Positions 1-6,100 of a stretch of 6,322 bases of DNA are shown in pieces. The position numbers and the translations under genes are program-made. A model generated the notes under the pieces. The model had not been told where the DNA came from. It did no database searches and saw only the letters and a list, made by a program, of their open reading frames with translations. This stretch comes from Helicobacteraceae bacterium (GTDB taxonomy: Bacteria; Campylobacterota; Campylobacteria; Campylobacterales; SZUA-545): NCBI GenBank assembly GCA_031276985.1, contig JAISMA010000169.1:1-6322 (forward strand), read 5' to 3'. Positions within the stretch are counted from its first letter, which is position 1, and the number at the start of each line of letters is the position of its first letter.

Positions 1-778
1 GTTATCAAACGCCGATTTAGCTTTCTCGTCGTTTTGGTATTGGTCATATACGATCGCCGAAAGCGCGATTGAAATTTCTTTTGCGATCGGCTCAATCGCG
101 TTATAAACGATCTTTGGCGATTTTCGTAAATCAAAGGCAATATCAAGCGGGTAAAACACAAGATACTTTAGATTAAATTCAAACAGCGAAACTTTGCCGT
201 CTTCTTCGATCAATAAATCCGCGACTTCTCTAAAATGTTTATATTGATCGATTGTAAGGTTTTTAAGCGCGGGAACGCATAAAAAGATTAAATGCACAAC
301 GCTTTCGCGTTTAAGCGAATCGATCGCCGTCGCGATCTTTTCAAACCCGTCTGGATAAACCCGCGTAGCGATTATTTTATGTTGTCTTGCGGCTACGGCG
401 CGATCAACGCGATCAATTAGTAGCGCGTAAATAATCCAGCGAGCCGCAAGCGGATCGGCGGCGCATTCATGCAAAAAAGGCTCAATCGCTTCCATATCGC
501 GCCGCGCTATCAATTCGGGCGTTAAACCGTGCGGAAAATCCGCGCGACTTTGGCTTGCGCCCTTTAAGGCGACGGGCGTAAAAGCCGCGCCGCCGTCAAA
601 GAGCGCGACGTCGGCTAAATTCTCCAGCGTTTTGCCGCTAACTTCGGCGGGCTTTGCGTCCGCGCCAAATCGTTCGCCAAAATCATCGTCAAATCCCGTT
701 ATCGCCCTAGGAACGATAAACTGCCCGTCCCATTTCGGCTCAAGCCGTCTGATTCGCTCCGCTAACGGCGGGTGAGAG
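1..778 (-). CDS. M48 metallopeptidase, C-terminal part in +1 frame (partial at window edge)
   Basis: I read every triplet on the minus strand from 855 down to base 1 and found no stop in this frame. From 780 it reads NSHPPLAERIRRLEPKWDG, the segment that follows the membrane part in long M48 peptidases. So this is the displaced continuation of the preceding gene. The rest is a mostly helical tail of at least 240 residues, with stretches such as VPALKNLTIDQYKHF and LLIEEDGKVSLFEF. These are typical of the C-terminal region of roughly 600-residue bacterial M48 proteins, and the tail may have a TerB-like fold (inference). The end lies beyond the left edge. No convincing independent start or ribosome site is visible near 778, so it is unlikely to be a separate gene. 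It is expressed either by frameshifting at 779-790, or not at all if the shift is a real mutation. Codon use matches the neighbours, so any inactivation would be recent. Confidence 0.75.
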
Positions 779-790
779 TTAAAGGTCTCC
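778..790 (-). promoter_or_regulatory. Candidate +1 frameshift site (CTT TAA C with upstream GGAG)
   Basis: On the minus strand the junction reads GGA GAC CTT TAA C. A ribosome slipping +1 on CTT (784-782) would next read AAC TCT CAC, giving GDL-NSHPPLAERI and restoring the protease. The layout resembles the prfB site (SD-like run, CTT TGA C). Here GGAG lies 2 nt before CTT, which is closer than in prfB when both are aligned on anti-SD pairing, and the stop is TAA rather than TGA. A simple T-run indel (loss of two T or gain of one) would look the same. Confidence 0.35.
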
Positions 791-1780
791 GCGGACGCCG
801 CTGGCGAAAAAGAAGTGGCTGAATACGGGCGCGGACGCGGATTCGACCGTCGATTTCAAACCGCCAATCTTTTTTAGCGCGCCCGTTATGCCGTCGATCT
901 GCCGCGTGAATTGCACCGCAGAAGCGTCCGCCAAAAACTCGCGCTCTTTGCTGAAGGCGGATTTGGCAAGCGAGGCAAACATAGCGCCCATTACGCCGAA
1001 ACCATAAAGCGGCATGCCGATAATCATCCACAGAGGAGCAAAAATCGTCACGCCAGATCCCATGCTTCCGTCTAATATTCGCTTGTCCTCGTTTTCAGGC
1101 GCGCCGTCCGCCAAAATGCTAGCGCCGTTACGCCCCACAAGCATAACGCCCGCAAGCAGACAAGCCGCTTGCATATTTAGCTTTATGTCGTTGTTGTAAA
1201 TATGGCTAAATTCGTGCGCGATCACCGCCTGCAACTCGTCGCGGTTTAGGTATCGCAAAGCGCCGCTAGTAACGACGAGCGCCGCTTTTTGCTGGTTTTC
1301 GCCCGCCGCCAAAGCGTTGATCGCCTCGTCGTCGCTCAATATATATACGCTTGGCAACGCCACGCCGCTTGAAAGCGCGATCTCTTCAACGACGTTTAAC
1401 AGCCGTTTTTCGATTGGGTTAGTAGGCGTCGCGGCTCTTGCGCCAAGCATTTTGGCTACGGCGTTTCCGTCGCCTTTGAGCGTTTGCGCCATATTCGACG
1501 CGCCGAGCGCGATCATCGCGCCGACAATCAGAAAAACGGCGGCGGCGTACTTTGGCGACCAAACAAGCAACGTAACGGGATTGAACGCGATAGTATCCAG
1601 CGAAAAAGGCGCGGGCGACGCAACGGGATTGGTTGCGCTAGGATGTAGCGAAACGGGCGAAATCAGAACCGCCGTGGAATACCAAACCAAAAACGCGACC
1701 ATAAAAACGCTAAACGCAAAATAAACGATCAAAATCCGCGAATTGCGTTCGGATAATTGTTGCCATTTACGAAAGTTCAC
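779..1780 (-). CDS. M48 family zinc metallopeptidase, N-terminal catalytic part (frame ends at TAA)
   Basis: This is a membrane-bound zinc endopeptidase of the HtpX/Ste24-like M48 group, probably acting on membrane or misfolded proteins. Numbered from the GTG at 1780 (333 aa), the protein has a membrane segment near residues 15-40 and a second near 77-97. It then has the family stretch INALAAG, the zinc motif HEFSH (H189, E190, H193) inside VIAHEFSHIYNND, two further hydrophobic segments, and the third ligand Glu in EREFLADASA (E281). I prefer the GTG at 1780 because NFRKWQQL is the usual family N-terminus and GGAAGGG (1789-1795) lies 8 nt upstream. A TTG at 1801 is in frame but has no ribosome site. 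The frame stops at TAA (779-781), just before the conserved HPPLAERI segment, which continues in another frame (see next entry). It lies 85 bp downstream of mltG on the same strand and may be co-transcribed. Family is certain; whether the gene is intact is not. Confidence 0.85.
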   Translation of the reverse strand: MNFRKWQQLSERNSRILIVYFAFSVFMVAFLVWYSTAVLISPVSLHPSATNPVASPAPFSLDTIAFNPVTLLVWSPKYAAAVFLIVGAMIALGASNMAQTLKGDGNAVAKMLGARAATPTNPIEKRLLNVVEEIALSSGVALPSVYILSDDEAINALAAGENQQKAALVVTSGALRYLNRDELQAVIAHEFSHIYNNDIKLNMQAACLLAGVMLVGRNGASILADGAPENEDKRILDGSMGSGVTIFAPLWMIIGMPLYGFGVMGAMFASLAKSAFSKEREFLADASAVQFTRQIDGITGALKKIGGLKSTVESASAPVFSHFFFASGVRGDL

Positions 1781-1865
1781 GCGATCCGCCCTTCCAATCA
1801 AAAAAACGTTAGCGCCGATCTTAGCGCCGTTGATCTTAGGTTAAATCAAAATCGCGTCTAAAACG

Positions 1866-2828
1866 TTAGCGCGAATCTCCGCGTATGTTGCGAATGTGCG
1901 ATCGGTAGTCTTTTGAAAAGTCGTGCGTTCCGTTCGCGCCGCGCACAAAGTAGAGATAGTCGCTTTTCGCAGGATTGATCGCCGCGTCGATCGCCGTCCA
2001 ACTCGTCATTGCCACGGGATACGGCGGAAGCCCGCGTTTTTTGTAGGTGTTGAAGTCGCTTGCGTCGGATTTGATTCGTTGCGGCGTTACCTTTTGGTGC
2101 GAAAAATAGCCGTAGTTGAGCGTTCCGTCCATTTGAAGGCGCATATTTTTTTCCAAGCGATTGTAGATCACGCTTGCCACAAGCGGCATTTCGGCGTTGT
2201 TTGCCGCCTCTTTTTGCACGATCGAGGCGATCGTTACAATCCTAAACCATTGTTTTTCATCATATTCGCCAAAATACGACGCGGCGCGTTCTTTGTGTAG
2301 TCGCATAGAGCTTTTCAGCAGGGTTTCGACGACCTCTTTTTCCTTCGCGCCTTTGACGACGTAGTAGGTGTCTGGAATCAAAACGCCTTCGGCAAACGGC
2401 GCGTTTTCTTCGTAGATTTTGCGCGTTAAATCGGCGTTTAGATTCAGCTTTTGCGCGATCAAATCAAGCGCGACGAGCGTCGTTTCGCCTGGTATTAAAA
2501 CGATTTCGTCGTAAGCGGCTTTGCCGCCGACAAGCCCCAGATAAAAATCGAGTTTCGTGGAGTTTTCCTCGCCGACGTCGATTAGTCCGCGCTTGGGCAG
2601 CCCGATGGCGCGTATCAACCAAAGATCCAACTCGTTAAGATCCACGCCGTCGGTTTTAAGCTGCGCTATAATCGCGCGCAAAGCTCCGGACGAAACCTGC
2701 GTAAAACGCGGATGTTCCAGTCGTTGAGCGAGATAATACGAGAGAAACATGAGAATTAAAAGAGCGATCGTAGCCAGCGCGAAAACTATCGTCGCGCTTT
2801 GCGTTTTGTTTGTTTTTATTTTGATCAT
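1866..2828 (-). CDS. mltG: Endolytic murein transglycosylase MltG
   Basis: MltG (YceG family) cleaves nascent peptidoglycan glycan strands inside the chain and releases them from the membrane, working beside the synthases on the periplasmic face. Numbered from the ATG at 2828 (320 aa), the protein has a basic N-terminus (MIKIKTNK), one membrane anchor at about residues 11-34, and a LysM-like region near 96-131 (YLGLVGGKAAYDEI, LIPGETT). It also has the family segment EGVLIPDTYYV, the catalytic Glu207 in ASIVQKEA, then LQMDGTLNYG, NTYKKRGLPPYPV and the C-terminal YLYFVRGANGTHDF. The length is normal. The frame stays open to a TTG at 2915, but the ATG at 2828 gives the standard anchored form. 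No strong ribosome site precedes it (only a weak AAAAG about 15 nt upstream). The next ATG (2750) would lose most of the anchor. The 5' end overlaps the divergent AsmA-like gene by 80 bp, so its promoter must lie inside that gene; TAAAAT (minus strand, 2878-2873) is one possible -10. Confidence 0.95.
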   Translation of the reverse strand: MIKIKTNKTQSATIVFALATIALLILMFLSYYLAQRLEHPRFTQVSSGALRAIIAQLKTDGVDLNELDLWLIRAIGLPKRGLIDVGEENSTKLDFYLGLVGGKAAYDEIVLIPGETTLVALDLIAQKLNLNADLTRKIYEENAPFAEGVLIPDTYYVVKGAKEKEVVETLLKSSMRLHKERAASYFGEYDEKQWFRIVTIASIVQKEAANNAEMPLVASVIYNRLEKNMRLQMDGTLNYGYFSHQKVTPQRIKSDASDFNTYKKRGLPPYPVAMTSWTAIDAAINPAKSDYLYFVRGANGTHDFSKDYRSHIRNIRGDSR

Positions 2829-5511
2829 CTGCGTCGGCGTACTTTTCTTTGGCGTGAGTTTTGATAAGCTGGATTTTAGCCAATTCGAGGTTCGCGGCGT
2901 AGAGCTTGCGGTCAATCCGAAGATTGTTTTGTCGATCGACGAGCTGATTTTGCGCGATCAAGGCGACGAAAGCGTAGAAAGCGACGAAAGCGATCCAAAA
3001 GCCGCGCTTAGAAAAATTAAAGCGGCGTTTTTCGCGCTAATGCTGACCGATCGTTTGGAGGTTAAGCGCGTCGATATTAACGGGACGCAAACGCGGATTT
3101 TATACGAAAACGACGAGTTTAATCTCTCAAGCCAAAAAGGTTACGCGCGATTTACGCTAGGTTGGGTGGAAGGCGCGGGCGCGGCGTTTGAGCTTATCGA
3201 TTCGCAATACGCGGATTTAGAGTTGAGCGTTCGCGGCAACGGATTTATTAGTCCGATAACGGGGCGATTTACGATAGACGCCAGATATAAATCGCCGTAT
3301 ATTTCAGGCGTTTTAAGCGCGTGGGGAGACGACAAACGCGCCCTTTTGCGCGTTAATAGAACGCGAATAAATTTTGAAGAGTACGAGGGAGAACTTTGGG
3401 GGCTTGCCGAAGTCGATTTGCAGACAAAAAAAGGCTCTTTCGAGGGCGGGGCGCAGGCTTTAGATATTCGCGGCGCGTTGCGCGTAAATTACGAAGGCGA
3501 TCTGGTTAGCTTTACGCTTTTGGGCGCGGAGGCGCAAAGCCTTAAACGACTCGCCGAAATTTTGCCTTTAGATCCGATCGCAAAAGAGTGGATTCATGGA
3601 AATGTCGTCGCCGAAAGTTTCAAGGCTAATCGTTTTGCGCTGGACTTGAATTTGACGACGATGACTCCAAATATCGCGGCGCTGTTTTTGGACGCGCAGG
3701 CGCAAAACGCCGAAATAAGTTTTAATCCCGCGTTGCCAAGCGCGCATGCGAAAGAAGTGCGGGTCGCAATCAACAAAGGCGCTTTAACGATCGCATCCGA
3801 CGACGCGGATTACGAGGGTCAAAAAGCCGACGCCAAAGTCGTTATCGATCGCCTTGATAGCAAAAGAGCGCAAACGCTGACGCTAAACATAGATACCGCG
3901 GCGTTGTTTAACCAATCTATGCGCGATCTACTCGCCGCGTACGGCGTAAATGTCGCCCTCGTTCAAACTAGCGGCGAAAACAGGGCGAATTTCGAGCTAA
4001 AACTGCCGCTATCCAACGCGGACGATATGCATTTCAAAGCGCGGCTTGCTACGTCTAACGGCGAGTTAAATATGTCCGACGCGCCAATCAAATACCGCGA
4101 GGCGCAAATAGCGATCGACGATTCAAATATCACTATCGAGCGATTCGACGCGATTATCGACGGGATTCGCTCCGCGTCGATCGGCGGTTTGATCGAGGCA
4201 AGCGAACAACGATTCGCGTTTGATCTGGACGTTAGAGGCGCTAATATATTAGGCGGCAAAGCGGCGCGTTTTCGTAGGCTTAAAACGCGGCTGATTGGCG
4301 AATGGGACGACAATAAAACGCTGCTAAAATTAGACGATTTCGCCACAGAGTTATCGCTTTCGGGCGATCGTCTGGAAGTTAAAGCAAACGATCTCAAACT
4401 ATATAAACCATACATGCCGTCAATGGAGCTTTTGGATATAAAAGGCGGCAAGCTAAAGCTAGTTAAAGAAAACGGCGGCGCGATCGCGGACTTTACGATC
4501 GATATGGGCGCGAAAATTATCTACAAAGATAAAAAACCCGTCGAAAACGCAAGCGGACGTTTCAGACTTGACAAAGACGGAAGTTATTCGCTAAAACTGC
4601 TAGATGGCGCTTTTGTAGCGGAGATGAACAAAGATTTTGTACGAGTTACGATTAACGGATTAGAGATAGACGCAAGCGAGATTATCGACTTCGCGCAACG
4701 CAGAAAAGCCGCGTTCAGCGCCGAAGAATTAAGCGAAGGCGGCGGCGATCGACCGCTGTTTGTTTTCGGCGATAAAAGCGGCGTGCGTTTCAAAGGCAGG
4801 CTTTTTAAGAGCGATTGGTTTTCGTTTTATCGGGAGGGCGATCGTTTCGAGGGCAAAATTAAAAACGCCAACGCGGTTATGACCATTAACCGCGATCGTA
4901 GCGATATAACTTTTCGCGGCGAAAACATAGGCAGCGATTGGGTAAAAGATCTAAGCGGCGTAAAGATGAGCGGCGGCAAATGGGATTTTAGCGCTTACGC
5001 CAGCTTAAACAGCGAAGACGTTTATGGCGTTATCCGCATAAGAGACGCGACAATCAGAGAGGCGAAACTATTTACTAACGTCGTGGCGCTCATAAACGCT
5101 TTGCCGTCTTTAGCGCAGTTTCGATCGCCCGGTTTTACCTCAAAAGGATTTAAGATAAACGACGGCGTGGTCGAGCTTTATTACTCAAGCGGCGTTTTGT
5201 ATTTTAACGCGGCAAGATTTACTGGAATAAATACGGATATTTTGGCGCAAGGAAGCGTTAATATAAATAGCGGAGAAGCGGACATATACGCGGCGGTTCA
5301 AAGCGTCAAATCGTTAAGCTCTTTTCTCTCCAAAGTACCGATCGTGGGTTATCTGCTTATGGGCGATAGCGGCAAGTTTGAAAACATTTTGCACATTACG
5401 GGCGCAATCGATAATCCAAAGGTAAAAACCGCGCTTGCGAAAGAGTTTGTCTTTTATCCCGTAAACGTACTTAGACGAACGCTAACTTTACCCGTCAAAC
5501 TATTCGAATAA
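2749..5511 (+). CDS. AsmA/YhdP-like envelope protein (DUF3971 / AsmA-like C-terminal)
   Basis: This is a 920-residue inner-membrane-anchored periplasmic protein of the AsmA-like superfamily (YhdP, TamB, AsmA). Members form long beta-rich grooves thought to carry phospholipids to the outer membrane. The sequence shows a basic start (MRIKRA), a membrane segment at about residues 13-36, and then long alternating beta-strand sequence without cysteine-rich or catalytic motifs. An acidic linker, DESVESDESD (residues 73-82), is built from a 12-nt direct repeat of GCGACGAAAGCG (2963 and 2981). The C-terminal region from about residue 777 holds the family signature: LINALPSL, FKINDGVVEL, ADIYAAVQSV, KVPIVGYLLMGDSG and ITGAIDNPKVKT. 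It ends near LPVKLFE, as in complete homologs, so the gene looks intact. The ATG start gives the whole anchor; only a weak GAGAG lies upstream. The gene diverges from mltG with overlapping 5' ends. A GATAAT box at 2732-2737 would give an almost leaderless message. Exact subfamily (YhdP versus TamB-like) is not settled. Confidence 0.9.
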   Translation: MRIKRAIVASAKTIVALCVLFVFILIICVGVLFFGVSFDKLDFSQFEVRGVELAVNPKIVLSIDELILRDQGDESVESDESDPKAALRKIKAAFFALMLTDRLEVKRVDINGTQTRILYENDEFNLSSQKGYARFTLGWVEGAGAAFELIDSQYADLELSVRGNGFISPITGRFTIDARYKSPYISGVLSAWGDDKRALLRVNRTRINFEEYEGELWGLAEVDLQTKKGSFEGGAQALDIRGALRVNYEGDLVSFTLLGAEAQSLKRLAEILPLDPIAKEWIHGNVVAESFKANRFALDLNLTTMTPNIAALFLDAQAQNAEISFNPALPSAHAKEVRVAINKGALTIASDDADYEGQKADAKVVIDRLDSKRAQTLTLNIDTAALFNQSMRDLLAAYGVNVALVQTSGENRANFELKLPLSNADDMHFKARLATSNGELNMSDAPIKYREAQIAIDDSNITIERFDAIIDGIRSASIGGLIEASEQRFAFDLDVRGANILGGKAARFRRLKTRLIGEWDDNKTLLKLDDFATELSLSGDRLEVKANDLKLYKPYMPSMELLDIKGGKLKLVKENGGAIADFTIDMGAKIIYKDKKPVENASGRFRLDKDGSYSLKLLDGAFVAEMNKDFVRVTINGLEIDASEIIDFAQRRKAAFSAEELSEGGGDRPLFVFGDKSGVRFKGRLFKSDWFSFYREGDRFEGKIKNANAVMTINRDRSDITFRGENIGSDWVKDLSGVKMSGGKWDFSAYASLNSEDVYGVIRIRDATIREAKLFTNVVALINALPSLAQFRSPGFTSKGFKINDGVVELYYSSGVLYFNAARFTGINTDILAQGSVNINSGEADIYAAVQSVKSLSSFLSKVPIVGYLLMGDSGKFENILHITGAIDNPKVKTALAKEFVFYPVNVLRRTLTLPVKLFE

Positions 5512-5530
5512 CCCGCCCCACACCGCGAAA

Positions 5531-5629
5531 TTAGTCGCCAATATAATCGCAACGATCTGGATTGTCGGAAAGCGACGGAATCTTTCCGCTTAACGCTTGA
5601 TTATATTCCCAATACGCCTTCTTGCGCTC
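5531..5629 (-). pseudogene. Coding-like remnant, unknown family
   Basis: The minus strand reads as 32 codons, ERKKAYWEYNQALSGKIP then SLSDNPDRCDYIGD, ending at TAA (5531-5533). Its composition looks like real protein (balanced charge, aromatic residues), but there is no start codon. It is preceded directly by an in-frame TAA (5630-5632) that closes a longer open frame coming from 5881. It may be the tail of a decayed gene or part of a dispersed element. I do not recognise the family, and chance cannot be excluded at this length. Confidence 0.25.
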
Positions 5630-5824
5630 TTATGTTATTTCCGCGACGAAGCGCCCGCATGAACGTAAGACGCGGAAGAACGCTGGCTTCTTGTTCTCAA
5701 AACGTTCGCATTGCGTTGAACAAGCGATTTCGTCTTGCGTCATTTCAGCGAAAGCGCGTATCGATTTCTTGAGAACGATCGCGGCTTGAATGTCGATAGA
5801 AAGCGCTTTTAACCTTTTCTTTTT

Positions 5825-5860
5825 GGATTCCCGCCTTCGCGAGCATGACGCGAGGGGCGC
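5825..5860. repeat. Short dispersed palindromic repeat-like element
   Basis: On the plus strand GGATTCCCGCCTTCGCG is followed by AGCATGACG. This matches the widespread proteobacterial intergenic element whose usual form is a palindrome of TTCCCGC and GCGGGAA followed by ATGACG. Here the second arm has decayed (GAGCATG in place of GGGAATG). A new imperfect stem is possible between CGCC-TTCGCG and CGCGA-GGGGCG. Its minus-strand translation contains LAKAGIQ, the familiar false-ORF mark of this repeat type. Copy number in the genome cannot be seen from this window. Confidence 0.4.
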
Positions 5861-5870
5861 GGAAATAAAA

Positions 5871-5903
5871 GGGGCGGGCAAGGAGAAGGGTCGAGGGGGC
5901 GGG
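5871..5903 (+). other. Potential G-quadruplex run
   Basis: Five G-runs (GGGG 5871-5874, GGG 5876-5878, GGG 5888-5890, GGGGG 5895-5899, GGG 5901-5903) are separated by loops of 1, 9, 4 and 1 nt. Any four meet the usual three-tetrad rule apart from one longish loop. The run is strongly strand-asymmetric and lies about 200 bp upstream of the lipoprotein start. Confidence 0.4.
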
Positions 5904-5990
5904 AGCGCTGTGTTTGCAACGAAGGGGTGTGAAAATGAGAAGGTTAGTCAAAAAGCGCATTGAGAATTTGAGAAAATCGGCAAAAGGCGC

Positions 5991-6025
5991 AAAAAAACGA
6001 AAAAATTGGTAAAAAACGAAAAAAA
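5991..6025. other. A-tract cluster, possibly curved DNA
   Basis: Four A-tracts (A7 5991-5997, A6 6000-6005, A6 6011-6016, A7 6019-6025) have centres about 8.5, 11 and 8.5 bp apart, close on average to one helical turn. They lie 75-110 bp upstream of the ATG at 6101. This fits an intrinsic bend or an UP-element-like upstream promoter region. A weak promoter just downstream (TTGTAG 6040-6045, 17 bp, CATATT 6063-6068) is possible but poor. Confidence 0.35.
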
Positions 6026-6085
6026 CGAGCGAGGTTTAATTGTAGTTTAAGCAAATATTGGTCATATTACGCCGATTTATACACC

Positions 6086-6094
6086 AAAAGGAGG
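6086..6094 (+). promoter_or_regulatory. Strong Shine-Dalgarno for the phase-variable gene
   Basis: AAAAGGAGG ends 6 nt before the ATG at 6101. It is the best ribosome site in the window and fixes the start upstream of the C tract rather than at the downstream signal peptide, which has no ATG or ribosome site of its own. Confidence 0.85.
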
Positions 6095-6100
6095 TTTCCC

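Larger units (their letters stand above)
5512..6100. other. Long intergenic region, 589 bp
   Basis: No convincing gene fills this stretch. In order it holds: a coding-like minus-strand fragment (5531-5629); an inverted repeat, CGGAAAG/CTTTCCG (5566-5572, 5582-5588), without a T run; and an imperfect hairpin around TTGTTC...GAACAA (5691-5723). These are followed by a dispersed-repeat-like palindrome (5825-5860), five G-runs (5871-5903), a 25-codon basic open frame (5935-6012), and four A-tracts (5991-6025). No clear terminator for the AsmA-like gene is visible. An 83-codon minus-strand frame across 5630-5881 has no ribosome site and no recognisable family, so I do not call it a gene. Confidence 0.7.

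Noticed and set aside
762..1031. 89-codon minus-strand open frame, MDDYRHAALWFRRN...
   Set aside because: It overlaps the catalytic part of the M48 protease in another frame, is Arg-rich, and has no family features. It is a shadow of the real gene.
1317..1724. 135-codon plus-strand open frame
   Set aside because: It lies antisense within the protease gene, has no ribosome site, and its low-complexity Ala/Ser/Thr composition is expected from the reverse of a GC-rich coding frame.
1780..1801. TTG at 1801 as start of the M48 protease
   Set aside because: No ribosome site precedes it, and the GTG at 1780 gives the family-typical N-terminus with GGAAGGG at good spacing.
3963..4451. 162-codon minus-strand open frame
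   Set aside because: It lies antisense within the AsmA-like gene. Ser/Ala/Leu-rich composition and lack of any start signal mark it as a shadow; the frames at 3141-3335, 3594-3776 and 4584-4793 are the same case.
5566..5588. Inverted repeat CGGAAAG/CTTTCCG as terminator of the AsmA-like gene
   Set aside because: The stem is only 7 bp with a 9-nt loop, no T run follows, and it lies within the coding-like minus-strand fragment.
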